Source of the DNA: Ophiocordyceps camponoti-saundersi (nom. inval.)
Taxonomy: Eukaryota > Ascomycota > Sordariomycetes > Hypocreales > Ophiocordycipitaceae
NCBI GenBank assembly: GCA_003339415.1
Contig: PDHQ01000702.1
Location: forward strand, 1 to 10,845
Direction: 5' to 3'
DNA length: 10,845 nucleotides
The notes beneath the pieces were generated by a model that was not told the DNA's origin, did no database searches, and worked only from the letters and a program-made list of their open reading frames with translations. The translations under genes and the position numbers were made by a program. This document shows, piece by piece, positions 1-8,178 of this stretch (the first letter of the stretch is position 1; each line of letters starts with the position of its first letter).

Positions 1-6
1 AAAAAA

Positions 7-65
7 TATTTATTTAACTAGAAAAACTTAGATTAAACTAAGTAAAAAAACTAGCTAAATAAATA
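7..65. repeat. Imperfect inverted repeat downstream of the hAT gene
   Basis: A 15-base arm at 7-21 and its reverse complement at 51-65 match at 14 of 15 positions. A second smaller inverted pair, ACTTAG at 26-31 and CTAAGT at 38-43, lies between them. The structure is just 3' of the hAT transposase stop (80-82, minus strand), so it could fold in the 3' untranslated part of the transcript or be subterminal transposon sequence. It is not identified as the hAT terminal inverted repeat, whose other copy was not found. Confidence 0.45.
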
Positions 66-334
66 TAAATAATAAGTATTTAATCCTCTTCCTTACCTTC
101 CTTATATTCTTTTTTAAGTAAGCTTAAATCTTTATTTTAGCTCTTAAGTAAAATAAGCTTCTTTATCGTTTCTAAATTAAGTTAATTTCGGCTTTTAATT
201 ATTATATTTGCGCTAATTAAAAAAGCGCTTTCGATCGAGGCCGAGGTAACTATAATTAATAAATAATATTATGCTAAAATAGCTAGAATAGGGAATCTAG
301 CTTTCTGCTACTTCTAGTATATAAGGATATTATC

Positions 335-394
335 TTAAAAATAATTAGTAAGTTAAATAAAAAAGGGAAAAATTAAAAAAAAATTAATACTTAC
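335..394 (-). other. hAT intron 10 (60 nt), acceptor mutated
   Basis: The donor GTAAGT begins at 394 and a branch-like ACTAAT lies near the end. The reading frame requires exon 11 to start at the G at 334 (GAT AAT ATC, D-N-I). That puts TAA where the TAG acceptor should be, which a single G-to-A change explains. Using the overlapping AAG as acceptor would throw the dimerisation domain out of frame. Confidence 0.75.
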
Positions 395-551
395 CTTTTT
401 CTTAATATACGGCTTTGTAAAGTAAAAAATAAACTCTTCCGGGCTATTTTCTTTATCTAAATTAATAAAAAAGTCGTCGGAAAAGTCGGAATTAGCTAGG
501 CTAGGGGCCTTAGAAGAAGTAGTATTTTTCTAAGTTACTTCTTCTTTTATC

Positions 552-626
552 CTAAAATAATATTAGTAAAAATAAATAAAGGAAAAATAAATAAAGGAAA
601 AATAAATAAAGGAAAAAATAACTTAC
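552..626 (-). other. hAT intron 9 (75 nt) with tandem repeat
   Basis: The donor GTAAGT starts at 626, a branch-like TTACTAAT precedes the acceptor TTTTAG ending at 552, and codon phase is kept between exon 9 (ends in two leftover bases) and exon 10. Most of the intron is a 15-bp tandem triplication. Confidence 0.8.
568..612. repeat. Perfect 15-bp tandem repeat, three copies
   Basis: Three identical 15-bp units (568-582, 583-597, 598-612), each of the form five A, T, three A, T, three A, GG, sit inside intron 9. Because each unit is free of CA/TG it offers little target for RIP, which may explain why the copies are still identical. It is a simple intronic minisatellite. Confidence 0.9.
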
Positions 627-859
627 TTAAAGTACTTAGCTTTAAACTAATCTAAAATGTCCTTTTTAAAGCCGGAATAAAAGGCTAAAAGCTAATTTTC
701 CTAAAAGTAGTTGAGTTTAAGTCTCGGGTCGAGGATTATACTAAATAAGTATAGTAAGTAACCCTTATAATTAGTACAGGTTAGTTTTTTAGGAAAATAT
801 TTTTCTAGCTTATTTTTCCCTTATAAAATACTTAAAAGAAAGAGGTTATAATAGTTTAA

Positions 860-911
860 CTAAGAAAATAATAAGTAAAAATAATAAATAAAAATATAAA
901 AAAATACTTAT
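860..911 (-). other. hAT intron 8 (52 nt), donor mutated to AT
   Basis: The frame passes from exon 8 (codons for L-A-L-E-L) directly to exon 9 (L-N-Y-Y-N) if 860-911 is removed. The donor now reads ATAAGT instead of GTAAGT, as expected from one G-to-A transition; the acceptor CTTAG ending at 860 is intact. Confidence 0.7.
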
Positions 912-1176
912 TAGTTCTAAGGCTAAATTCGTATATTAAGCCTTAATTTCGTACTTTATAGCTAAAAAATTTAGCTTTTTATAAATTATATAAATATAAA
1001 GTAAAGCTTCCGAAGCCGTAATATAAAGTTGTCTTTAGAGCCTTATAGAAAGCTTTAAAAAAATCTTAAAAAGTTGTTTTAAGTTAGTAAGGGTCTCTTA
1101 TTTAGCGTTATTTATAGCGTTCTTTTTTAATTCTTTATTTACTATATTATTTATAGTATAAAGAATTGCTAGCTTA

Positions 1177-1181
1177 AGCTA
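1177..1181. repeat. Left target-site duplication AGCTA
   Basis: AGCTA directly precedes the left LTR and is repeated exactly after the right LTR (7151-7155). Five bases is the usual duplication length for Ty3/gypsy elements. The target is hAT transposase exon 8. Confidence 0.9.
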
Positions 1182-1530
1182 TATTACGGCCTATAAGTGC
1201 GTTAAGTAACTAATAGTATTAGCACTATAAATAAAGATTCTAAGCTAAGGAGAGAAGAGAGAAAAAGAGGAAAAACTCTCGTAGGCAGAATCCTAGTAAA
1301 ATAGATAAGGGCACGTGCTAGTAGGGATAGGAAAGGGCATAGAAATCTGCCTAAAAATCCTAGTAATTTCTAGGTAGGTAAACGGTCGCATTTCCTAGTA
1401 ATTTCCCTTAAGGTCTTTCCGGGTAATTTTACGATAAGGATTTCCTAAGTTATATAAGGTCTTATCGGAAATCCTCGGAAATTACTATAAAAGATATAGG
1501 GAAATCTAGGAGGAAATATAGCGCGTAATA
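1182..1530 (-). repeat. 3' LTR of chromovirus (349 bp)
   Basis: It starts TATTACG and ends CGTAATA, a perfect 7-bp inverted repeat that would be TGTTACG...CGTAACA before RIP, giving the canonical TG...CA ends. It aligns without gaps to 6802-7150. The roughly 35-40 differences are almost all C/T or G/A, with one apparent T/G transversion near 1449. A CACGTG box at 1312-1317 and the purine-rich run 1249-1276 are identical in both copies. It is the 3' LTR because the polypurine tract abuts its inner edge on the minus strand. Confidence 0.95.
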
Positions 1531-1539
1531 CTACCCCCC
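1531..1539 (-). other. Polypurine tract
   Basis: On the minus strand GGGGGGTAG immediately precedes the 3' LTR. Such a tract primes plus-strand DNA synthesis in LTR elements, and its position independently fixes the element's orientation. The run of six G has no CA/TG and so escaped mutation. Confidence 0.75.
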
Positions 1540-1689
1540 GATAAAGGTTTTAATATACTTATTAAAACTAGTAATAGCAACTACATACCTAAGCCCTAGG
1601 GGAAATTATAATATTATCTTAGTCGTTATCCTTATAATTATAATTTATAGCGGCGGCCTTAATTTAATACTAAAAATTAACTAGCAGGC

Positions 1690-1861
1690 CGGCTATATTT
1701 AGAAAGCGGTAGTAGAATTCCTTAAGGGCTATTAGTATATAACGGAAGTTCCTAGCCGGATATTATATCTTATTAGGGTTATAGCTACGCTACCGAACTT
1801 AATACTCTAACTAGCGGCGTTATCTAATAACGCGAGACGTAAAAATCTTATTAACTTCCTA
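1690..1861 (-). other. Chromodomain remnant at the pol C-terminus
   Basis: The minus-strand reading contains a stop (expected Trp) followed by E-V-N-K-I at 1847-1861, then R-V-I-R, L-E-Y, S-Y-N-P-N-K, Y-P-A-R-N-F and L-K-E-F-Y. This follows the pattern of a chromodomain (E-W-E-V-x-K-I-L ... Y-x-V-K-W-x-G-Y ... W-x-P-x-x-N-F), with stops at the aromatic Trp positions. In chromoviruses this domain binds histone marks and steers integration to heterochromatin. It is in frame with the upstream integrase. Confidence 0.85.
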
Positions 1862-1999
1862 CTTTAGTATACCGTTAATATTTTTAAGCTTAGCTAGGGG
1901 CCTATCTTATCTAGGTAAGGGATCTATAATAGCTTTCCGGAGATAATTAGCGTAAAATAAGTTTATTATCTAATAACTACTTAGAAAGTTAAGGATATA

Positions 2000-2956
2000 G
2001 CTATAGCCCCGTTCCTCGATAATCGTAAAAAGTTTAAACTATTACGCGTTAAGGCGCGTAGTTAGTACGGTAATTATAAAACCCTTACGGCTAAGAAATA
2101 CCTAGTTATTAACCGAGAAATCTACTAAGCGGCGTTTCTCGTTAGCTCGGGCCTTTTACCGGCCTTATATTTTCGCGGCTATAGCTTAAGCTTACTATTA
2201 TACTTTTTACGCTTAGGCGATAAGTTCGTAGGTAATAGCGATAGGGCTTAAGGCTCTTAAGGTAACTAAAGGGCTAGGGAGCGAAAAGGGGTTATATATA
2301 TCTTTACTAAAGGTAACTATAAGCGGTGCTATACTAATCGACGCGTGCTATAATAAATTATACGCGAAGTCTAAAGCGGGAAGGAACGCGCTCTAATTAT
2401 CCTATCGCTTACTTACGTAAAACTAAAGCCTTTAGTCTAAGTATTAGTTAGTTACTTTTACGCTACCTTATATTTAAGGGTAGAGGGCGCTACTATAATA
2501 ATACTTAATATTAGTTAGCTAGTTAATTTCCTAAAGAAATCCTAAGACGAATAAGCTAGCGTTATTAATAATCTATATATCTAATATACCTAGGAAATAA
2601 TAAAAATATTAGAAATAATATCTCGTAAGTACCTTAGCTATATTATTCTTCTTATTAAGTAATATAGCGATAATCTTACTTAACTTATAGATAAAAGTTT
2701 AAATATAATTATACCCGAAGCAGTCCTTTAGTATTACTTTCTTATTATAAGTAATATACTCCTAAACGGAAATTAGAATAAGTAAGGGGTATAGTAAACT
2801 TAGGGTCTTATCTTACGGCGTTTTATTCCTCTAATACTTATAATAATTATAAATAAACTAGTAAATATCTTACTTTATCCCGGGCTAGTAGTAGCTTTAT
2901 CGAAATATTTAGATAATTTTATTTTATCCCCTATAAGCGAAAATAGCTAGCTTATA
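2000..2956 (-). other. Integrase remnant with HHCC finger and GPY/F-like module
   Basis: The N-terminal zinc finger spans 2834-2956: its two His codons are now TAT (2954-2956, 2933-2935) and its two Cys codons TAT (2843-2845, 2834-2836). Between them is Y-Y, a stop, then P-G, matching the usual YYWPGM. The catalytic core shows K-D-C-F-G-Y, a segment ending K-L-S-K, a degraded S-D-R-G region with Asp now AAC (2561-2563), and S-V-K-V-T-N where the catalytic Glu has become Lys (2456-2458). L-D-F-A-Y-N follows near 2355. After a Gln/Ala/Lys-rich stretch, V-D-F-S-V near 2110-2125 and T-I-I-E-E near 2015 fit the C-terminal GPY/F module. At the position of the first catalytic Asp the codon is TAT (2687-2689), which one transition from GAT cannot give. 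Confidence 0.85.
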
Positions 2957-3399
2957 TATATTCCGAATTATAGCGGTACGGAGGAAGAAACGCTACTAGC
3001 TATCCTACTCGGGGATAATAAGGAGATTACCGTAAAATCCGAGGTTCTAGTTCGCGTTCTCCTCTTAAATTAGTTATACTAACTCTACCCCTAATAAGAT
3101 AGAGTTTTCTACTAAGCGGACCGGGGTAATTATAGGAGATAAAGTTAGGGATTTAAACCTAAAGCTATCTAAGGAAATTATAGCTAAAATCTTTTTCTCT
3201 TTCTTATAAGCTTTTACTATTAGGAGCTTAGCTATCTTCTATAAAAGTATATCCTTAGCTATATTTAGCTAGTTAAGCTAATATAGGAAATAGATATTAA
3301 ACTAAGTAAGGAAATTAAATTATCGGACTTAATAGATAGAGAGTAGCTTTTTTATCGTAAAATAAATTAAAGCTTTGTAATTTATAATTATATTAAACT

Positions 3400-4490
3400 T
3401 TTAGCTAAATAGCTTTAGGTAAAAGTTCTTAAGGCTTTATATAATAGCGAGAAGTTTATAGTTTTAGATTAAGTAAGCACGCTTAGCGGGGTTTATTATC
3501 TTTAAAAAGAAGCCTATAAGCTTTTATATCTAGTTATCTTACTATTACTAAAATATACTAGCGGTAATATTCTAGGAGGCGTTAATCTTAAGGCGGGTTA
3601 GGAGTTCTAAGCGGAAGAAAGTAAGCACTAAAGCTTATATAGCTAGCTTTTTTATTTTATTAAAGGCCTCCTTCTATTCCGGTCTAAGCTTAAAAGCGGT
3701 ATCTTTTTTAAGGAGGCGGTTTAAAAGCTTAGCTATAATACTTATATAGTAATAGAAGATCCTAATAAAATTATAAAATTTTATAAATAAGCGGATAGCT
3801 TTATAATCTTAAAAGTTTTTAAATTTTTAATTTTAGATTACTTATACTTTATAAGGGTTTATATTAATTCCTTAGCTTATATATAATATTATACTAAGGT
3901 AGTTAACTTCTATAATATTAAACTTTAATTTTCGGATATCCTCTTATAAGTTAGCTTAGTATAAGCGCTAGATTACTTCTTAATATTCCTCTTAATATTC
4001 CGCTTCTTCGCTATCCGAGTAGGTTAATATATTATCGGCGTATATACTTATATAGCGGTTAAGGAGGTTATAAAGCTAAGTATTAATAAAGTTCTAAAAT
4101 TAAGTAGGCCTTACCTTAAGGCTAAATAAAAGGATAAGCTAGTAGAATATACTAAACCTTATATAGAAAGCCGTAAGGTACTTAAAGTTAGGGTTAAGAT
4201 ATAGGTAATAAAACGCTTAAATTATATTAATTTTTAAGAACCGCCTTACTTCCCGGTAGCTAAACGCTATACTTTTTAAGGAGGGAGTAGGCGAGATTCG
4301 ACTTTTTAGGTAATCGTTTATCTATTAGTAATTAATATAGAAGCGCTAGGCTATTAAATATAGCTTTAGCGCGAAGAGAATAGAGGTAGCGTAAAGATTA
4401 ATATTTAGCTTAATAAACTTAATCTTAAGTAAGTAGTTAATAGTTTCTTTCTCTAGCGGTAAGTATTTTATAGGCGTCTTATAGGAAAGG
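3400..4490 (-). other. Reverse transcriptase and RNase H remnant
   Basis: The frame reads P-L-E-K-E at the RT start (about 4450), L-F-A-L-K, then A-F (with the first catalytic Asp as Asn, 4226-4228), then T-A-F, P-F, and the signature box Y-A-D-N-I-L-T-Y-S-D (Y-A-D-N at 4031-4042). D-I-R-K-L-K-F-N-I follows, as in Ty3/gypsy RTs. The connection has a degraded F-I-K-F-Y-N-F-I-R-I-F segment and K-L-L-N-R-L-L-K-K-D-T. RNase H begins around I-N-A-S (usual T-D-A-S) at about 3575-3586 with the catalytic Asp turned to Asn. The exact RNase H end was not determined. Confidence 0.88.
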
Positions 4491-4689
4491 GGTCTTACTA
4501 AGTTTAGGGGCTTTTTAAGTTTTAGAGTAATATTATAGCTAAGTTAGGAACTAGCTAAAATATAAGCTTCCTTCTTATTAAAAAATCTTTTAAGATATAT
4601 AAGGGCTAGAGGAATTATATTACGTATATAAGTAATATACTTAAGTTCTTTTCCCTAAGGAAATAGGATTTCCTATTCTATATATATAT

Positions 4690-5590
4690 AGCTAGCTAAG
4701 CTTAACTTCGTAATTATAATTAAGTTAAGGTTATCTTCTAATTTTATAAGAGTTATAAGTATTAATAAAGTTATTATTTCTTACTATATTTAGCAGAGGT
4801 TTTATTATATTTAACGGATAAGTTACTTTTTTAAAACTTCCTTATCTATATTATCGGTTTCTAAGTTATCTTAGGTTAAAGTTTAAGCTTACTTTTTTTT
4901 CCTTATAAGCTAAATAAAGTCGTTTTTTTTTCCGCGAACGCTAGAAGATCTAATACTTACGCTTATCCTAATAGAGAAGGTAGTTCCGGCGCTTAGCGTT
5001 CGCTTAAACAGCTAGATTTAGATTTCCGGAAAAAAAAGGCTTTTCTAATAATAAGATTAAGAGCGAATATTTAGCGAGGGCAGGTAAGTTATTTAGCTAA
5101 ACTAGTTTCTAGGCCGCGTAGTCGAGTAGTAATCTCTTTTCGGCTATTTAGAATAGATTAATAAAGAGGTCCTAAGCGTAGTTAGTTATTTAATAGATTT
5201 CCTAGGGAAAATACTATCTATTAATTACTAAGGTAATAATTAAGTGCTTACGGACTATGCTAGCTTAGCGGCTTTAAAAATCTATAAGGGGGATAAGATA
5301 GATAAGGATAAGTTTAGCACTAAGTTACTTTATTACTTATTTCGCGAAATAGCGACTAACTAGGAGATAGGTATTTATTTTAATATTATATAAAGTAAAG
5401 GTATAAAAAGTAATATTATTAACTTAGACTTAACTATTAATAGTAAATAACTCTCTTATTTTCTATCTTATACGCGATATTTTCGGGATTATTAAGGAGC
5501 TTTATAATAATCTTATTTTTTTCCTAAATTAGAGTTATCTAATCGAATAAAATTAAGCAGGGGTATTTAAACTCTAAAAACTCTCCTTAT
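4690..5590 (-). other. Unassigned stretch between gag and RT; protease expected
   Basis: In this family the aspartic protease lies here, between the gag zinc knuckle and RT. I looked for a mutated D-S-G or D-T-G motif in all three minus-strand frames and found no convincing one. In the pol frame the translation is rich in Ser, Thr, Pro, Lys and Leu codons with many stops, as a degraded hydrophilic linker would be. No RNA gene or other element was noticed. Confidence 0.4.
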
Positions 5591-6190
5591 TTTTTATCGG
5601 TTAAGGTAATCTTTAGCTATATAGCCTTTCTTATTATAAGTAAAATAGGTGCTATTTTTCTAATAAACTTTCTTCTTATTCTCGCTTAAGGGCTAGCTTT
5701 TCTAAGTTATAATTATAGTTTTTTTCTACGTAATCGGAGTAATTTTATTAACTTATTAGGATTTCTAAGCGATTTTATAGCGGGCAAACTCCTTCTTTTT
5801 ATAGAATATAATATCTTTTATATACTTATAAAACTCCTTATATATTATATATAAATCCTTAGCTTTCGTAAAAAAGCTTATATTAAGGTTAGTAAGTAAA
5901 TAGTCTTAAAGCGTATACTTAATATAAGCTAAGGGGATTTAGGTTTTAGCTATAAAGTAGTTAAATTTTATAAAAAACTCTTAGATTTCCTATTAGCTAT
6001 TTAGGGAGTAGTTTAGTTTATAAAGCTAATCTATAATTTTAGCGAACTTATTTAGGTTTCTATAAGCGGACTTTAAATATTATATTATCTTAGCTAATTT
6101 AAAAAAAAGTATTCTTTTAAGTTATACTAAGTTTCTAAAAGTTAGCGGGCCTTTCCTTCTAAAATATAAAATAAAATACTTATTTTATTT
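5590..6190 (-). pseudogene. gag: Chromovirus gag remnant with CCHC zinc knuckle
   Basis: Gag builds the virus-like particle that packages element RNA. The minus-strand reading shows A-Y-R-N-P-N-K-F-A near 6050, then E-F-F-I-K-F-N-Y-F near 5970, which follow the retrotransposon gag domain (N-P-x-x-F ... F-x-x-E-F). Near 5604-5646 lies a zinc knuckle C-x2-C-x4-H-x4-C in which every metal ligand codon is now TAT or TAC, as expected if TGT, CAT and TGC each took one transition; the intervening N-K-K-G and I-A-K-D are intact. My reading from 6060 to the knuckle is in one frame, but the base count here is uncertain by one or two, so I do not claim whether gag and pol share a frame. The start codon was not found; coding probably begins upstream, between 6190 and about 6700. 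Confidence 0.8.
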
Positions 6191-6489
6191 TACTTATCGC
6201 GGAAAATTATCTTATCGGATTTTATCTTATTTTTTAGGTTTATAAAGAAAGTACTAAAATTTTCCTTTTTTCCTAAAAACTTACCTATTTTTTTATAGCG
6301 AATTTTCGTAAAATTAAAGTAAGAGGGGTTCGGCTATCTTATTAAGGTAACTAGTATAAAGATATCTTAAGCGGCTTTCCTAATTAAGATAAATATTTTT
6401 TTACTAATCCTAAATATTATCGATATTTCTTAACGGGTTTTTTTTATATTTAGGTTTTAATTTTTCTAAGTTAACTAACCTTAAAGTTC

Positions 6490-6801
6490 CGTAATTTACG
6501 CTTATAATTAAATTATCTCCGCACGCTACTCTTATAATATAATCGTATTAGTAATACTCTAAGAGAAGGTAGCTATAGTTATAGTTTAGTTTTCTTCGGA
6601 ACTCTATTTTATTATAAAGTTAGGCGTCTTTAAGGTAAGTCTCCTTAATCGCCTAAAAGTTTAGTTAGGGGCTTTAAATATACGTTTTAAGGCCGGTTAT
6701 AATCTAATTATATATAAGGTCTTTTCCGTCCTTTACGGGGGATATAAAAGTAAAATACGTATTTCTTAATTACTCGCTAGCGAAAAAGGAGCTTAGAATA
6801 A
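6490..6801 (-). other. Chromovirus 5' leader / gag start region
   Basis: This is the minus-strand stretch between the 5' LTR and the recognisable gag domain. It should hold the primer binding site directly below 6802 and the gag start. The bases next to the LTR (minus strand TTATTCTAAGCTC) do not match a tRNA 3' end that I can name, even allowing for transitions. No clear protein signal was identified. Confidence 0.35.
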
Positions 6802-7150
6802 TATTATAGCTTATAAGTATATTAAGTAACTAATAATATTAGCACTATAAATAAAGATTCTAAGCTAAGGAGAGAAGAGAGAAAAAGAGGAAAAACTCTC
6901 GTAAGCGGAATCTTAGTAGAATAGATAAGGGCACGTGCTAGTAAGGATAAGAAAGGGCATAGAAATTTACCTAAAAATCCTAGTAATTTCTAGGTAAGTA
7001 AATAGTTATATTTCTTAGTAATTTCCCTTAAGGTTTTTCCGGGTGATTTTACGATAAGGATTTCCGGGGTTACGTAAGGTCTTGTTAAAAATCCTCGGAA
7101 ATTACCGTAAAAGACGTAGGGAAATCCGGGAGGAAATATAGCGCGTAATA
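6802..7150 (-). repeat. 5' LTR of chromovirus (349 bp)
   Basis: It has the same length and ends as the copy at 1182-1530 (TATTATA... start, with two extra transitions in the terminal repeat, and ...CGTAATA end). It is the 5' LTR for the minus-strand element, so it would carry the promoter. CACGTG at 6932-6937 is conserved. Against the other LTR it is more C/G-preserved in the last 100 bases and more mutated in the middle, so the two copies were mutated independently. Confidence 0.95.
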
Positions 7151-7155
7151 AGCTA
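7151..7155. repeat. Right target-site duplication AGCTA
   Basis: It exactly repeats 1177-1181. On joining the flanks with a single AGCTA, hAT exon 8 reads through as S-I-A-L, stop (Gln expected), L-K-L-A-I-L without a frameshift. Confidence 0.9.
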
Positions 7156-7204
7156 AAGCGCTATACTTAGCATATAGAAGGTCGAATTCTAGCGCGTAGT
7201 ATTA

Positions 7205-7254
7205 CTAAAAAAATATTAGTTAAAATAATATTATTAATAAAAAATAATACTTAC
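7205..7254 (-). other. hAT intron 7 (50 nt)
   Basis: GTAAGT donor at 7254, TTAACTAAT branch-like site, T-run and TAG acceptor ending at 7205. Removing it leaves the TRWNSTF frame one base out; a lost A in the six-A run of exon 7 (about 7264-7269) would explain this. Confidence 0.8.
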
Positions 7255-7395
7255 CTAAAGGAATTTTTTCCTTATTTAAATCTAAAGGAATAGTGCCTTA
7301 GTTTTTTGCTCTTTTAAGCCCTTCTTTAAAGAGTTTTTTCAGCTCTATATTATATTTTAAAATAGTAATAACACGTCGAAGCCGGTTAAAAAGTG

Positions 7396-7440
7396 CTAAA
7401 AAAAATTAGTTAAATAAATAAATAAAAAAAAAATACTTAC
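7396..7440 (-). other. hAT intron 6 (45 nt)
   Basis: GTAAGT donor at 7440, TTAACTAAT branch-like site, T-rich tract and TAG acceptor ending at 7396. Phase is kept (A from exon 6 plus CA from exon 7). Confidence 0.88.
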
Positions 7441-7700
7441 TAGAAAAGTTCGTATCCTTTATCTATATTTCTATATTATCCGTTTCTAAAGCTATTATTT
7501 CTAAATTAATATAGTTAGATAAAATAGCGTTATTTAAGGCTAAAGAAAGGAAGGCTTTTAGCATATCTTATGCTATAAGGTTAATAATATACGCTATATA
7601 GCGCAAATCTCCCTTAAAACTCTTCGAAAAAAGGCTTAAATAAGCCTCTTTATAAGAGGCTATAAAGGTATTATTATTACCCGCGTTATCCCTTATAAAG

Positions 7701-7794
7701 CTATTAAAATATTAGTTAAAAAGCCTTATAAAAGCTAGGCTAAGAGCCTAAAAAGCTAAGGCTAAGGGTAATAAATAATAATAAAATAACTTAC
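7701..7794 (-). other. hAT intron 5 (94 nt)
   Basis: GTAAGT donor at 7794. Several AG dinucleotides could serve as acceptor, but only the TAG ending at 7701 follows a TTAACTAAT branch-like site and also keeps the frame into S-F-I-R-D-N-A-G. Confidence 0.75.
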
Positions 7795-7897
7795 CTAAAA
7801 ATTATTAAATAATTTAAAGCTAGATAAGGGCTTAAAGTAAGAAGAGCTTCTTAGAGGATATTAACGCCTGTGTAGCGTTTAGATAATTCGTAAAAGC

Positions 7898-7957
7898 CTG
7901 TTTTTTTAATTAATAAAATAGTTAAAAAGAAGGAAAAAAAATAATAAATAAACTTAC
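7898..7957 (-). other. hAT intron 4 (60 nt)
   Basis: GTAAGT donor at 7957, TTAACTATT branch-like site and a CAG acceptor ending at 7898, one of the few CA dinucleotides left. Phase is kept between exons 4 and 5. Confidence 0.8.
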
Positions 7958-8178
7958 TAATAAGGTAATAATTTAACGTAAAATCCGAGGAAATATATAT
8001 TAAAATAATCCCTATATACGCTACTTAAGCGTTCGAGGTTTAGATATCGAATATAAGGTTAAAAACCCTAAGGTCTTTAATATACTTATTTAATTTACTA
8101 TTAAGCAAATTAAGCTTTTCTTCGAATTCGTTATTTAAAAGCTTTTTAAGCTTTGCTAGGTAAATTTTAGGATAGGCC

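Larger units (their letters stand above)
80..1181 (-). pseudogene. hAT transposase pseudogene, C-terminal half (exons 8b-11)
   Basis: This is the C-terminal half of a RIP-mutated hAT DNA transposase, split from its N-terminal half by the LTR element. Reading down the minus strand the exons are 912-1176 (rest of exon 8, ending at the AGCTA target duplication), 627-859, 395-551 and 80-334. Exon 8b is a long helical-looking segment without a name. Exon 9 holds the L-D-P-R-L-K motif at 719-733, a hallmark of the hAT family. Exon 10 is acidic and ends near a Y-F-T-K-P-Y segment. Exon 11 is the hAT dimerisation domain: a degraded Trp-Lys segment, then R-F-P-I-L-A, then TSASIE at 230-247, then K-S-R-N. 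The gene ends at the TAA at 80-82 after a K-E-G-K-E-E-D tail. Internal stops sit at expected Trp or Gln positions, for example the stops in the W-K-W segment of exon 11. Family assignment is strong; function is lost. Confidence 0.88.
1619..4690 (-). pseudogene. pol: Chromovirus pol remnant: RT, RNase H, integrase, chromodomain
   Basis: This minus-strand polyprotein copies element RNA into DNA and integrates it; here it is destroyed by scattered stops. One frame carries, in order: an N-terminal RT lead-in (about 4690-4490), RT (about 4490-3880), the connection segment and RNase H (about 3880-3400), integrase (about 2956-2000) and chromodomain (about 1861-1690). Several catalytic residues are changed in ways G-to-A transitions explain: RT first Asp to Asn (4226-4228), the YADD box to YADN (4031-4042), RNase H Asp to Asn (3581-3583), integrase second Asp to Asn (2561-2563) and Glu to Lys (2456-2458). 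The C-terminus probably lies at the TAA at 1619-1621 or the TAG at 1589-1591; the former could be a mutated Gln codon. Absence of frameshifts over about 3 kb suggests RIP inactivation with little later decay. Confidence 0.92.
1182..7150 (-). mobile_element. Ty3/gypsy chromovirus, full length, RIP-inactivated
   Basis: This 5969-bp LTR retrotransposon reads on the minus strand. It has 349-bp LTRs at both ends, matching terminal inverted repeats, a 5-bp target duplication, a G-rich polypurine tract next to the 3' LTR (1182-1530), and remnants of gag, reverse transcriptase, RNase H, integrase and a C-terminal chromodomain in that order. The domain order RT-RNase H-integrase-chromodomain defines a chromovirus of the Ty3/gypsy superfamily. 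All coding parts carry many stop codons from transitions, so the copy is dead. No indel was needed to read RT through chromodomain in one frame. It lies within a hAT transposase exon in the same orientation. A protease and the primer binding site were not confidently found. Confidence 0.95.

Noticed and set aside
568..612. CRISPR-like array
   Set aside because: Units are 15 bp, perfectly contiguous and lack spacers; it is a simple tandem repeat inside an intron.
1560..2400. Plus-strand gag-like reading next to the left LTR
   Set aside because: Plus-strand frames here gave no coherent motif, whereas the minus strand gives integrase C-terminus and chromodomain in one frame, and the polypurine tract also sets the orientation to minus.
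4700..5350. Possible protease D-S-G/D-T-G motif (near 4745-4775 and 5310-5330)
   Set aside because: The codons cannot be derived from a D-S/T-G motif by transitions alone in any frame I tried.
6775..6801. Primer binding site matching a tRNA 3' end
   Set aside because: The sequence next to the 5' LTR does not begin with a recognisable TGG-type match even when transitions are allowed.
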